The notes below the pieces were generated by a model, which saw only the letters and a program-made list of their open reading frames with translations, did not search any database and was not told where the DNA came from. From the NCBI RefSeq assembly GCF_015707995.1, contig NZ_JAAGRY010000032.1, positions 1 to 35,803 of the forward strand: a DNA stretch of 35,803 bases, given 5' to 3'. This document shows, one piece after another, positions 7,806 through 15,219 of this stretch (its first letter is position 1; each line of letters begins with the position of its first letter). The position numbers and the translations under genes were made by a program. Source of the DNA: Microbacterium paulum. Its GTDB lineage: Bacteria; Actinomycetota; Actinomycetes; Actinomycetales; Microbacteriaceae.

Positions 7806-8036
7806 ATGAGCACCCCTACCGTCACTCCCACTACTACCTCCTCCGCGCCAACTCCTCCTGCGCACCCGTCCGCTTCGACGCTCGGCGCTCGACTTGCCGC
7901 TGCCTCGCGGCGCGCGCAAGGCTTCACCGCCGTCGTAGATGATCCTGCGGTGCTGGCTGGGCTGCGCGGACTCTGCACCGCCCCGCGCTCCATGCGCGCG
8001 CCCGTCGCGGAGAAACGCGACGGCCCCGCACCCTGA
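7806..8036 (+). CDS. Small unrecognised protein, 76 aa
   Basis: A short protein with a low-complexity Ser/Thr/Pro-rich N-terminus (about 1-24). A possibly helical part follows with ASTLGARLAAASRRAQGF and an LRGLCTAPRSM segment. No domain, signal peptide or membrane segment is recognised. It follows the 287-residue gene closely on the same strand and ends inside the loop of a strong hairpin terminator, which supports it as the last gene of that unit. The ATG at 7,806 lacks a good Shine-Dalgarno sequence, so the start is less certain. Confidence 0.6.
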   Translation: MSTPTVTPTTTSSAPTPPAHPSASTLGARLAAASRRAQGFTAVVDDPAVLAGLRGLCTAPRSMRAPVAEKRDGPAP

Positions 8037-8058
8037 ACGACTCAGAGCTGCGGGGCCG
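8021..8058. terminator. Hairpin terminator between convergent genes
   Basis: CGGCCCCGCA (8,021-8,030) pairs perfectly with TGCGGGGCCG (8,049-8,058) around an 18-nt loop that holds the stop codon of the 76-aa gene. A smaller stem, GTCGCG/CGCGAC (8,004-8,021), overlaps its left arm. It lies between two convergent genes, as expected for a bidirectional terminator. No clear T-run follows. Confidence 0.65.
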
Positions 8059-8075
8059 GTCACGCGCGATCCGGT

Positions 8076-8384
8076 CTATGCACGCCAGACGAACTCGACC
8101 CGGCGTGCGAGCACTGCCGCCCGGTGTGCGTCGCGGCGCACGTGGAACTCCTCGGTGCTCTCGTTGCGGCGCTTGGGCACAGCAGTCATCATGTCTGCGG
8201 GGTGAGCGTGCACGAGCACCGCTTGCAGGATCAGGCTCGCCGCCTGGTACTGCCACATCGGGGTACGCCCCTCCCACTCAGCAGCAACCGTGGTCATGTC
8301 GATGTTGAGCCCTGCGTGCTGCTCGGGCCTCGTCGCCGTATGCTCGCGGCGGGTGGCCTCGATCCGCTCCGCGATCCGCGCGCG
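8076..8384 (-). pseudogene. Detached C-terminal part of the serine recombinase
   Basis: The frame of the recombinase continues directly after its TAA stop for another 102 codons to a TAG at 8,076. The first residues (RARIAERIEATR) read as a natural continuation of the charged helix LIDKAMWVR that ends the upstream part. The remainder includes AAEWEGRTPMWQYQAAS and VRRDAHRAAVLARRVEFVWR. An ATG at 8,297 would allow a separate 73-residue product, but the 29 codons before it are equally protein-like. I therefore read this as the severed tail, not a gene of its own. With it the recombinase would be about 520 residues, a usual length for the family. Confidence 0.7.
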
Positions 8385-9647
8385 TTACCGCACCCACATG
8401 GCCTTGTCGATCAGCCCGTCGTAGTAGTCATCATCAAGCCTCGCCAGACGCTCCCGATCCGCGTCGAGCGTCGCTGCGAGCCCCACCCGTGCCGCAAGGT
8501 CACTGCCAGAGGTTCGGTGCTCCTTGGGGTGGAGGGTGATCTGCTCGAACGTCGCAAGCACTGCTTCCTCGACGAGCCTTTCGATTTCAGCAGAGCGGAT
8601 CGAACGGGTGCAGCCGCCTGGGGTCGGCTGTAAGCACTGGTACACGCCGCCCCGGTGAATCATCGACGTTCCGCACAGGGAGCAGCGGATCAACCCCGAG
8701 AACGGGTACATCCGCACCGCGGCACCGCTGCCGGGTTGGTGGAAGTTCCGGGCCTTCTTCCTCGCGTCGAGCACGTCGGAGACTTGCTGCCAGGTGTCCT
8801 CATCCACAATCGCAGGCCACGCCGCCTGCACTTGCATCTTCGAGGTCTTCGCGCGACTCCCGTCCGGCATCACGGGTCGATACTCGCGCACGCCCTTGTT
8901 GGAGGGGTTGTAGAGCACCATCTTGAGCGTGCGATCTGACCAGGCGCACCCGTGAGTGGTGAGGATGCCGCGCGCGTTCCAGTCCTTGCGAATGCGATAC
9001 AGGGAATCACCGGCCAGCACCCGCTGATACATCTCGACCACCAGCGGCCCCGTCACCGGATCGATCACAAGCGCGCCTGCCTCGGCACGGTATCCGAATG
9101 GCACCCTGCCGCCGTGCCAGGCACCCTCGACGGCCTGCTGCTTCGCCGCTCGCGCGACACGGCGGGCAGTGTCTGCGGAGGACTTGTTCGCCATCGCCAC
9201 CAGCACCCTGGCCATCGCCACGTCAGAGTCCGTATCCAACCGGAGCGAGCCCGTCACGGAGCGGACGGTGAACCCACCGAGCACTTTCGCGTCGATGAGG
9301 TCTTCCAAGTCGCGCGGGTCGCGCACCGCCCGATCCAAGTCGTACGCGATCATCACCTGCGCGTGGCCGTCGGTGAGGTGTTTCAGCATCGCGCGGAACT
9401 GGGGGCGAACAACCCGCCGCACCCGCTCACCTGACGGCAACGTGATCGTGCGCTGCTTGAACGCCGACGTGTCGTTCTCACGGAACACTGCTGCGACTTC
9501 CCACCCGTGGGCGGCGGCGTAGGCGCGGCAATCGGCCTCCTGCCGATCCACGCCACGTTCGGTGCCTTCGGGGTCATCGCTGATCCTGACGTACACCACC
9601 GCACGCAACGCTTCCGTGCTCTGTTGCTTCTGCTCGTTGTGGCCCAT
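8385..9647 (-). CDS. Large serine recombinase (element integrase), truncated by an in-frame stop
   Basis: The 420-residue product starts with a resolvase-type catalytic domain: nucleophile S23 in VVYVRIS, active-site region DLDRAVRDPRDL at about 103-114, and ADTARRVARAA leading into helix E. A Recombinase domain follows (about 182-300), then a zinc ribbon with C322, C325, C338 and C346. After that comes the start of the coiled-coil region, cut off by TAA at 8,385-8,387. Large serine integrases need this C-terminal coiled coil for directionality and synapsis, so activity is doubtful unless the stop is read through. The ATG at 9,647 was chosen because AAGGTGG lies about 8 nt upstream; GTG 9,659 is also in frame. 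It sits at the element edge, next to the presumed attachment site, and reads inward. Confidence 0.88.
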   Translation of the reverse strand: MGHNEQKQQSTEALRAVVYVRISDDPEGTERGVDRQEADCRAYAAAHGWEVAAVFRENDTSAFKQRTITLPSGERVRRVVRPQFRAMLKHLTDGHAQVMIAYDLDRAVRDPRDLEDLIDAKVLGGFTVRSVTGSLRLDTDSDVAMARVLVAMANKSSADTARRVARAAKQQAVEGAWHGGRVPFGYRAEAGALVIDPVTGPLVVEMYQRVLAGDSLYRIRKDWNARGILTTHGCAWSDRTLKMVLYNPSNKGVREYRPVMPDGSRAKTSKMQVQAAWPAIVDEDTWQQVSDVLDARKKARNFHQPGSGAAVRMYPFSGLIRCSLCGTSMIHRGGVYQCLQPTPGGCTRSIRSAEIERLVEEAVLATFEQITLHPKEHRTSGSDLAARVGLAATLDADRERLARLDDDYYDGLIDKAMWVR

Positions 9648-9659
9648 CTCTCGGCCCAC

Positions 9660-9690
9660 CTTCCTACTCGTGTGAGAGGTAGGTGCGTTT
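9660..9690. other. Presumed attachment-site junction of the element
   Basis: The span lies between the recombinase start and the first codons that look like the interrupted glycosyltransferase gene. It holds an imperfect dyad, CCTACTC (9,663-9,669) against GAGGTAGG (9,676-9,683), around a GTGTGA centre, which is the sort of dyad expected for half-sites of a serine integrase. The exact crossover point cannot be fixed without the empty site or the other end. Confidence 0.4.
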
Positions 9691-10093
9691 GCAGAACCTC
9701 GGCTACCTGGTCGCCACCTTCGGTGCCCAGGCGGCGGCGCGGCTCATCGTCGCCTCGGACGGCGAATCGGTACTGCCGATCGGCGGGTTCAACGGCGCCG
9801 ACCCGGTGCCGACGCTCGCGCAGTTCCAGACGCTCGTCTCCCACGGCGCTCTGCGCTACGTGCTCGTCTCGGGCGAGGCCGGCGGGGCAGGATCGACGCG
9901 CGGCGGCGGTTTCGGCGCCACCGGCACCGGATCCACCGGCACCGGATCCACCGGCACCGGCGCAAGCGGTACCGGCTCGGCGAGCACCGCTGAATCGTCG
10001 ACGACGAGCGCGCAGATCCGCACCTGGGTGCTCGCCAACTGCACGGCCGTCAGCGATTCGACCGTCACCGGCCTCTACGAGTGCGGATCGTGA
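9683..10093 (+). pseudogene. C-terminal remnant of a GT39/ArnT-like glycosyltransferase gene
   Basis: The 136-codon frame has no plausible start or leader of its own. The part LVATFGAQAAARLIVASDGESVLPIGGFNGADPVPTLAQF (in two stretches) resembles the periplasmic C-terminal domain of actinobacterial multi-span mannosyl- or glycosyltransferases of the GT39/ArnT type. A Gly/Thr/Ser linker and a closing segment with AQIRTWVLANCTAV follow. The membrane-spanning catalytic N-terminus, normally several hundred residues, is missing. The frame begins at the edge of the mobile element, so the front half most likely lies beyond the element's left end. It converges on gltX. The family assignment is from memory of the motif pattern and is moderately sure. 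Confidence 0.65.
9919..9960 (+). repeat. 15-bp tandem repeat coding for a Gly-Thr-Gly-Ser linker
   Basis: CACCGGCACCGGATC occurs twice in a row and then in part (period 15 nt, 2.8 copies). It is in frame and encodes repeats of T-G-T-G-S in the linker of the glycosyltransferase remnant. Such repeats vary in copy number by slippage. Confidence 0.7.
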
Positions 10094-10129
10094 ACGAGTG
10101 CGGGGTCGTGACCGGGGCCGGCCGCGGCG

Positions 10130-11644
10130 TCAGCCGATGCGCTGCACCAGGGCATCCAGCCGGCGGATCGACTCGGCCTTGCCGAGGAGTTCCATCGACT
10201 CGAACAGCGGCGGCGACACGCGGCGGCCGCTGATCGCGACGCGCAGCGGGCCGTAGGCGACACGGGGCTTCAGCCCCAGGTCGTCGACGAGCGCCTTCTG
10301 CAGCTCGGCCTGCACCGCCGCGGCGGTGAAGCCCTGCTCGGGCACCAGCTCGAGCGCGCCGACCGACGCGACGAGCACCGGCCCGGCGTTGTCGGGCAGG
10401 CCCGCGAGAGCATCGTCGTCGTAGACCACCTCGTCGCGGAAGAGGAAGCCGAGCAGGCCCGGCGCCTCACCGAGAAGTTGCATGCGCTCCTGCACGAGGG
10501 GCGCCGCGGCATCCAACGTCTGCTGCTCGTCGGCCGTGAGCGGGTCGTGCACGAGGTCGGCGGCGGCCAGGTAGGGAACGAGGCGGGCGGCGAAATCGGA
10601 TGCCTCGAGCATGCGGATGTGGTCGCCGTTGATCGACTCGGCCTTCTTCTGGTCGAAGCGGGCAGGGTTCGGGTTGACGTCGGCGATGTCGAACGCGGCG
10701 ACGAGCTCGTCGCGCGAGAAGACATCGCGGTCGGCGGCGATCGACCAGCCGAGGAGTGACAGGTAGTTCAGCAGTCCCTCGTGGATGAAGCCCTTCTCGC
10801 GCAGCAGGAACAGATCGGCCTGCGGGTCGCGCTTGGAGAGCTTCTTGGTGCCGGTCTCGCCGAGCACGAGCGGCATGTGCCCGAAGCGGGGCACGAAGTC
10901 GGTGACGCCGGCCTCGATGAGCGCGTCGTAGAGCGCCAGCTGGCGGGCCGTGGAGGGCATGAGGTCTTCGCCGCGGATGACGTGGGTGATGCCCATGAGC
11001 GAGTCGTCGACCGGATTCGTGAAGGTGTACAGCGCCTGGCCGCCCGCGCGCACGACGACGAAGTCGGGGAACGAGCCGGCGGGGAAGGTGACCTCGCCGC
11101 GGATCAGGTCGACGTAGGTGAGGTCGTGATCGGGCACGCGCAGGCGCCACGCGGGCTCTCGCCCCTCGGCGCGGAAGGCCGCCTTCTGCTCGTCGGTGAG
11201 GGTGCGGTCGAAGTTGTCGTAGCCGAGCTGCTTCGCGCGCCCCGCGGCGGCGTTCCGGGCGTCGATCTCTTCGGCGGTCGAGTACGACTCGTAGACGGCG
11301 CCCGAGTCGATGAGCTGCTGCAGCACGCCGGCGTAGATGTCACGGCGCTGCGACTGGCGGTACGGCGCGTGCGGGCCGCCCTTCTCGACGCCCTCGTCCC
11401 AGTCGATCTCGAGCCAGGTGAGCGCCTCGACGAGCTGGCGGTAGCTCTCTTCGCTGTCGCGGGCGGCGTCGGTGTCTTCGACGCGGAAGATCAGCTTGCC
11501 CCCCGTGTGCCGGGCGTAGGCCCAGTTGTAGAGCGCCGTGCGGATCATGCCGACGTGCGGCAGGCCCGTCGGCGAGGGGCAGAACCGCACGCGCACGTCG
11601 GCGCCGGTGGCGGTGGTGGTTCGGGGATCGATCGCTGCAGACAT
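10130..11644 (-). CDS. gltX: Glutamyl-tRNA synthetase
   Basis: The 504-residue class-I synthetase charges tRNA-Glu with glutamate in the cytoplasm. The ATP-binding HIGH-type motif appears as [11 protein letters not shown] near residue 30, followed by [11 protein letters not shown]. The KMSKS-type motif is KKLSKRD. The C-terminal anticodon-binding region ends [18 protein letters not shown], a normal length. In actinobacteria that use GatCAB this enzyme is usually non-discriminating and also charges tRNA-Gln; that is family knowledge, not visible here. The ATG at 11,644 is preferred. TAGACT ends 7 nt before it, so the transcript may be nearly leaderless, and GGGGGAG directly before the ATG is too close for a classic site. 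It is followed in the convergent direction by the glycosyltransferase remnant. Confidence 0.96.
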   Translation of the reverse strand: MSAAIDPRTTTATGADVRVRFCPSPTGLPHVGMIRTALYNWAYARHTGGKLIFRVEDTDAARDSEESYRQLVEALTWLEIDWDEGVEKGGPHAPYRQSQRRDIYAGVLQQLIDSGAVYESYSTAEEIDARNAAAGRAKQLGYDNFDRTLTDEQKAAFRAEGREPAWRLRVPDHDLTYVDLIRGEVTFPAGSFPDFVVVRAGGQALYTFTNPVDDSLMGITHVIRGEDLMPSTARQLALYDALIEAGVTDFVPRFGHMPLVLGETGTKKLSKRDPQADLFLLREKGFIHEGLLNYLSLLGWSIAADRDVFSRDELVAAFDIADVNPNPARFDQKKAESINGDHIRMLEASDFAARLVPYLAAADLVHDPLTADEQQTLDAAAPLVQERMQLLGEAPGLLGFLFRDEVVYDDDALAGLPDNAGPVLVASVGALELVPEQGFTAAAVQAELQKALVDDLGLKPRVAYGPLRVAISGRRVSPPLFESMELLGKAESIRRLDALVQRIG

Positions 11645-11651
11645 CTCCCCC

Positions 11652-11657
11652 AGTCTA
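11652..11657 (-). promoter_or_regulatory. Candidate -10 box of gltX
   Basis: TAGACT on the minus strand fits the actinobacterial TANNNT -10 pattern and ends 7 nt before the gltX ATG. Transcription would then start at or next to the start codon. No good -35 hexamer is visible, so this is tentative. Confidence 0.35.
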
Positions 11658-11674
11658 GGTCGCGCGGGCACGGG

Positions 11675-12586
11675 TCACCGGGCGAGCATCGCCGCGAGCC
11701 GGTCGAGCACGGCGGCGAGTGACGGCACCCGCTCGGCACCCTTGGCGGTGAGGATGTGCAGGCGCCGCGCCTCCGCGGCGTCGAGCGGCAGCGTGCTGAC
11801 GCCGGGCAGCAACGGGAACGAGTCGAGCGCCATGCGCGGCAGTGTGGCGACCCCGATCCCCTGCGCCACGAGCCCTTCGACGGCGACGTAGTTGTCGGTC
11901 TCGAACCCGATGCGCGGCTCGAAGCCCGCACGCCCGCACAGTTCGAGCAGGTGGCCACGGCAGCGCGGGCACCCGGCGATCCAGGTCTCGTCGGCGAGGT
12001 CGGCGACGCCCTGCACGGGCGGGTGCCCCAGCGGCAGGACGAGCATCAGCTCGTCGCGGCCCGCACCGCGCACCGTGAGACCGCGCGCGCTCGATCGGTG
12101 CGGATCGTCACGATCGCCCGGGTAGCTGAAGGTCAGCGCGATGTCGGCGCGGTCTTCGCGGATCGCCTCGACCGCTTCGGGCGGCTCGGCCTCGAGATAG
12201 GTGAGCGTGATCCCCGGGTGCGACGTCGCGAGGGCCGCGATCAGGCGCGGCACGAGAACCGGGGATGCCGAGGGGAAGGCGACCAGGCGCACGAGGCCCG
12301 TCCGCAGTCCCCGCAGCTCGGCGAGCTCTTCGGCGGCGGCGTCGATCGCGACCGTGACGGCCCGCGCGTGCCGCGCGAGCACACGCCCCGCTTCGGTGAG
12401 CCGCACGCCGCGGCCCACGCGCTCGAGGATCGCCACGCCGAGACGGGTCTCGAGCCGGCGCACGTGTTGGCTGACGGCGGGTTGGCTGTAGCCGAGGGCC
12501 GCGGCGGCCGCCGTGATCGAGCCGGTGTCGGAAATGGCGCGCACGATCCGCAGGCTCTGGATGTCGAACTCGGGGGCATCCGTCAT
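11675..12586 (-). CDS. LysR-family transcriptional regulator
   Basis: The 303-residue protein has an N-terminal winged helix-turn-helix (about residues 6-64: SLRIVRAISDTGSITAAAAA, then YSQPAVSQHVRRLE and GVRLTEAG). A two-lobed LysR substrate-binding domain follows (about 88-290). A cysteine-containing stretch AGCPRCRGHLLELCGRAGF lies in the effector domain, which may be worth noting for redox or metal response, although such cysteines also occur by chance. It is divergent from a class-V aminotransferase-fold gene with 79 bp between the starts, so that gene is its likely target. It ends 30 bp before gltX. The ATG at 12,586 gives the standard LysR N-terminus; the upstream extension is rejected. 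Confidence 0.92.
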   Translation of the reverse strand: MTDAPEFDIQSLRIVRAISDTGSITAAAAALGYSQPAVSQHVRRLETRLGVAILERVGRGVRLTEAGRVLARHARAVTVAIDAAAEELAELRGLRTGLVRLVAFPSASPVLVPRLIAALATSHPGITLTYLEAEPPEAVEAIREDRADIALTFSYPGDRDDPHRSSARGLTVRGAGRDELMLVLPLGHPPVQGVADLADETWIAGCPRCRGHLLELCGRAGFEPRIGFETDNYVAVEGLVAQGIGVATLPRMALDSFPLLPGVSTLPLDAAEARRLHILTAKGAERVPSLAAVLDRLAAMLAR

Positions 12587-12628
12587 GCATTCATCATCAC
12601 ACGGCATGTTTCTCATTCGACACCTGCC

Positions 12629-12642
12629 ATAGACGCATGTAT
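12629..12642. promoter_or_regulatory. Candidate LysR operator in the divergent promoter
   Basis: ATAGACGCATGTAT is an interrupted dyad (10 of 14 positions symmetric) near the middle of the 79-bp divergent region. It is close to the T-N11-A pattern of LysR sites. A TCGACA at 12,617-12,622 with TATCGA 17 bp later could be a promoter for the rightward gene. Both are weak by eye. Confidence 0.35.
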
Positions 12643-12665
12643 CGACCGCACCCGATGCTGGAAGC

Positions 12666-13718
12666 ATGACGACAGCGACCATCGGCACCCTCTCGACGCT
12701 TCGCGCAGAGTTCACAGGCACTGCCGGCTACCTCGCCGCGTGCACCGTGGGCCTGCCGACGGCGGGCACGCGCCGCGCCGTCTCGGCCGATGTCGCCGCC
12801 CGGCCCGACGTCGCCGCGTACAGCCTCGCCGTCGAGGCATCCCGCGCGCATTTCGCCCGCCTGGTCGGTGTCACCGCCGACCGCGTCGCGATCGGCTCGC
12901 AGACCTCGGTGCAGGTGTCGATCCTCGCTGCGGCACTGCCCCGGGGCGCCCGCGTGCTCGTTCCCGAAGACGAGTTCTCGTCGCTCGTGCTGCCGTTCGT
13001 GCACGCCGGGCGCGACCTGCAGGTGCACGCCGCGCCACTGTGCTCGCTCGCCGACGCGATCACCGCGGGTGTCGACCTCGTCGCCTTCTCGCTCGTGCAG
13101 TCGGGTTCGGGCGACGTCGCCGACCTCGACGCGATCGTCGCCGCGGCAGACCGCGTCGGCGCGCGCACCGTGTGCGACGCGACCCAGGCCGTCGGCTGGA
13201 TGCCGGTGGATGCCTTGCGGGTCGATGCCCTGCTGTGCCACGCCTACAAGTGGCTGTGCTGCCCGCGCGGCGTCGCGTTCCTGGCGCTCCGCGAGGACTA
13301 TGCGCGCACGCTGGCTCCGCTGCATGCGGGCTGGTACGCGGGCGATGATCCGTGGTCGTCGTGCTACGGCGGCGGCGCCGACCTCGCCGGCTGTGCCCGG
13401 CGGTTCGACGTGTCACCCGCGTGGCAGGCGTTCGTGGGCGCCGAGCCCGCGTTGCGCGCGTTCGCCGAAGCAGACCTCCGCGAGGTGCACGCCCACGCGA
13501 CGGGCCTCGCGGCACGCCTGCGCGAGCGGCTCGGTCTACCCGGGCCCGAGCGTGCGAGCGCGATCGTCACCTGGCCCGATGCCTCGGGCGACGACCTCGC
13601 ACGGCTGGCCGCCGCAGGAATCGTCGCCTCGGGACGCAACGGCTGCACCCGGGTCGCTTTCCACGTCTTCAACGACGACGCCGACGTCGACCGCGCGGCA
13701 CGCGCTCTCGGGCACTGA
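12666..13718 (+). CDS. Class-V aminotransferase-fold PLP enzyme, substrate unknown
   Basis: The 350-residue PLP-dependent fold-type I protein is related to cysteine desulfurases and isopenicillin N epimerase-like proteins. The PLP-binding region reads CDATQAVGWMP (aspartate and glutamine above the ring), and the Schiff-base lysine lies in CHAYKWLCCPRG. The C-terminal small domain ends NGCTRVAFHVFNDDADVDRAARAL, matching the R-V/I-S-P-H-x-Y-N-D pattern of epimerase-like members. The flexible loop with the persulfide cysteine of SufS (RAGHHCAQP type) is not seen. I therefore do not call it a cysteine desulfurase, although it is the nearest such gene to the suf operon. It is divergent from a LysR gene that probably controls it. 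Confidence 0.85.
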   Translation: MTTATIGTLSTLRAEFTGTAGYLAACTVGLPTAGTRRAVSADVAARPDVAAYSLAVEASRAHFARLVGVTADRVAIGSQTSVQVSILAAALPRGARVLVPEDEFSSLVLPFVHAGRDLQVHAAPLCSLADAITAGVDLVAFSLVQSGSGDVADLDAIVAAADRVGARTVCDATQAVGWMPVDALRVDALLCHAYKWLCCPRGVAFLALREDYARTLAPLHAGWYAGDDPWSSCYGGGADLAGCARRFDVSPAWQAFVGAEPALRAFAEADLREVHAHATGLAARLRERLGLPGPERASAIVTWPDASGDDLARLAAAGIVASGRNGCTRVAFHVFNDDADVDRAARALGH

Positions 13719-13765
13719 CCAGACACTGATCGCCCGCCGACCGCCGAGGGACGGCGAGGCGTACG

Positions 13766-14095
13766 TCAGATCGCGAAGCCGAGCGCGCGCATCATGTCGC
13801 GCCCGTCGTCGGTGATGCGCTCGGGGCCCCACGGCGGCATCCACACCCAGTTGATGCGGAACCGGTCGACGACCTCGTCGAGGGCCTGCGCGGTCTGCTC
13901 CTCGAGCACGTCGGTCAGCGGGCAGCCCGCCGACGTCAGCGTCATGTGGATGACCAGCGCGTCGTTCTCGTCGTCCCACGAGAGGTCGTAGATGAGCCCC
14001 AGGTCGACGACGTTGATCCCGAGTTCGGGGTCCATGACGTCTTTGAGCGCCTCGGTGACGTCGTCGTACTTCTCCGGGCTGAGCGTCGCGGTCAT
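13766..14095 (-). CDS. sufT: SufT-type iron-sulfur cluster assembly factor (MIP18/DUF59)
   Basis: The 109-residue single-domain MIP18 protein shows the hallmark DPELGINVVDLGLIYDL near residues 22-38 and the TSAGCPLTD motif with its conserved cysteine. It helps load Fe-S clusters onto client proteins. It is the last gene of the suf operon, 9 nt after sufC. The C-terminal part (WVWMPPWGPERITDDGRDMM) is typical of the actinobacterial SufT form. The ATG at 14,095 is the only sensible start. Confidence 0.92.
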   Translation of the reverse strand: MTATLSPEKYDDVTEALKDVMDPELGINVVDLGLIYDLSWDDENDALVIHMTLTSAGCPLTDVLEEQTAQALDEVVDRFRINWVWMPPWGPERITDDGRDMMRALGFAI

Positions 14096-14104
14096 AGCTC
14101 GATC

Positions 14105-14875
14105 TTAGGCTTCAACGACGTCGGAGGGCTCGAGATACCGGTCGTAGCCCTCGTTCTCGAGGCGCTCGGCGAGCTCCGGGCCGCCCTCCTCGGCGACGCG
14201 GCCCTTGACGAGCACGTGCACGAAGTCGGGCTTGATGTAGCGGAGGATGCGCGTGTAGTGCGTGATGAGCAGCACGCCGAGGTCGGTCGCGGCCTTGGCG
14301 CGGTTGACGCCCTCCGACACGATCTTCAGCGCGTCGACGTCGAGGCCCGAGTCGGTCTCGTCGAGCACGGCGATGGCCGGCTTGAGCAACTCGAGCTGCA
14401 GGATCTCGTGGCGCTTCTTCTCGCCGCCCGAGAAGCCCTCGTTGACGTTGCGCGAGGCGAACTTCGGGTCCATGCGCAGGTCTTTCATGGCGGCCTTGAC
14501 GTCTTTGGTCCAGGCGCGGATCGCCGGCGCCTCGCCGTCGATCGCGGTCTTCGCCGTGCGCAGGAAGTTCGTGACCGTGACCCCGGGGATCTCGACCGGG
14601 TACTGCATCGCGAGGAAGAGTCCGGCGCGGGCACGCTCGTCGACCGACATCGCCAGCACATCTTCACCGTCGAGGGTGATCGTGCCCTGCGTGACGGTGT
14701 ACTTCGGGTGCCCGGCGATCGTGTAGGCGAGGGTCGACTTGCCCGAGCCGTTCGGGCCCATGATCGCGTGGGTCTCGCCGGTGCGCACGGTCAGGTCCAC
14801 GCCGTTGAGGATGGGGGTGGTCCCCTCGTCGGTCTCGACCGTCACGTGCAGGTCGCGGATCTCGAGAACAGCCAT
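14105..14875 (-). CDS. sufC: SufC, Fe-S assembly ATPase
   Basis: The 256-residue ABC-type ATPase energises the SufBCD scaffold. Walker A GPNGSGKST is at about 35-43, the signature FSGGEKKRHEI lies in the middle, Walker B appears as AIAVLDETDSGLDVDAL, and the switch histidine is in ITHYTRIL. The ATG at 14,875 has AAGGAA with a 6-nt spacer, so an apparent 53-residue upstream extension, which overlaps the ferredoxin gene, is not used. It lies between the Rieske ferredoxin and sufT. In most actinobacterial suf operons sufS and sufU come between sufC and sufT; here only 9 nt separate them. Confidence 0.97.
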   Translation of the reverse strand: MAVLEIRDLHVTVETDEGTTPILNGVDLTVRTGETHAIMGPNGSGKSTLAYTIAGHPKYTVTQGTITLDGEDVLAMSVDERARAGLFLAMQYPVEIPGVTVTNFLRTAKTAIDGEAPAIRAWTKDVKAAMKDLRMDPKFASRNVNEGFSGGEKKRHEILQLELLKPAIAVLDETDSGLDVDALKIVSEGVNRAKAATDLGVLLITHYTRILRYIKPDFVHVLVKGRVAEEGGPELAERLENEGYDRYLEPSDVVEA

Positions 14876-14889
14876 GTCAGGTTCCTTTG

Positions 14890-15219
14890 TCAGTTCACAT
14901 CTTTGGTGACGGCGGGGTCGATGAGGATGTCGTCCCCGTCGATCGTCACTTCGTATACGGGCACCGGCTCGTAGGCCGGCAGGTTGAGGGGGCGTCCGGT
15001 GCGCAGCGAGAACGCCGAGCCGTGGGCCCAGCATTCGAGCGTCTCGCCCTCGACGAAACCGTCCGAGAGCGAGACGTCGCCGTGCGTGCAGGTGTCGCCG
15101 ATCGCGTGCACCTCGCCGTTCGAGTCGAGCACGACCGCGATCGGCACGCCGTCGATCTCGACGCGCACCGCGGTGTCCTGCTCCAGCTCGCTCAGCTGCA
15201 GCACCTTCTGAGCGGTCAT
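14890..15219 (-). CDS. Rieske-type ferredoxin of the suf operon
   Basis: A 109-residue Rieske [2Fe-2S] protein similar to ferredoxin components of non-heme iron oxygenases. The two ligand pairs are clear: CTHGD (first Cys and His) and CWAHG (second). It starts within the sufD stop codon (4-nt ATGA overlap), so it is translated together with SufD. Such ferredoxins are regularly found between sufD and sufC in actinobacteria; an electron-supply role in cluster assembly is assumed but unproven. Confidence 0.93.
   Translation of the reverse strand: MTAQKVLQLSELEQDTAVRVEIDGVPIAVVLDSNGEVHAIGDTCTHGDVSLSDGFVEGETLECWAHGSAFSLRTGRPLNLPAYEPVPVYEVTIDGDDILIDPAVTKDVN

Larger units (their letters stand above)
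1..9683. mobile_element. Right part of an integrated mobilizable element (IME-like), left end outside the window
   Basis: The stretch holds a MobF-type relaxase, an exporter with a two-component system as cargo, two unrecognised small genes and a large serine recombinase that sits at the right edge and reads inward. Directly right of the recombinase start lies the C-terminal remnant of a glycosyltransferase-like gene that lacks its front. Large serine recombinases typically lie next to their attachment site, so the right boundary is placed between 9,647 and about 9,690. No VirB4, VirD4 or mating-pore gene is visible, which argues for a mobilizable rather than self-transmissible element; such genes could lie to the left. 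Both the relaxase (3' truncation) and the recombinase (in-frame stop) look damaged, so the element may be immobile. The extent to the left is unknown. Confidence 0.62.

Noticed and set aside
8076..8297. Independent 73-aa gene
   Set aside because: The 29 codons before its ATG are equally protein-like and join the recombinase frame directly at the TAA. It is better read as the severed recombinase tail.
9683..10093. A complete small secreted protein
   Set aside because: It has no signal peptide, start signal or leader, and its content matches the end of a much larger glycosyltransferase at the edge of an integrated element.
12666..13718. SufS cysteine desulfurase for the neighbouring suf operon
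   Set aside because: The fold and lysine motif fit the superfamily, but the persulfide cysteine loop is not visible and the gene is on the opposite strand with its own LysR regulator.
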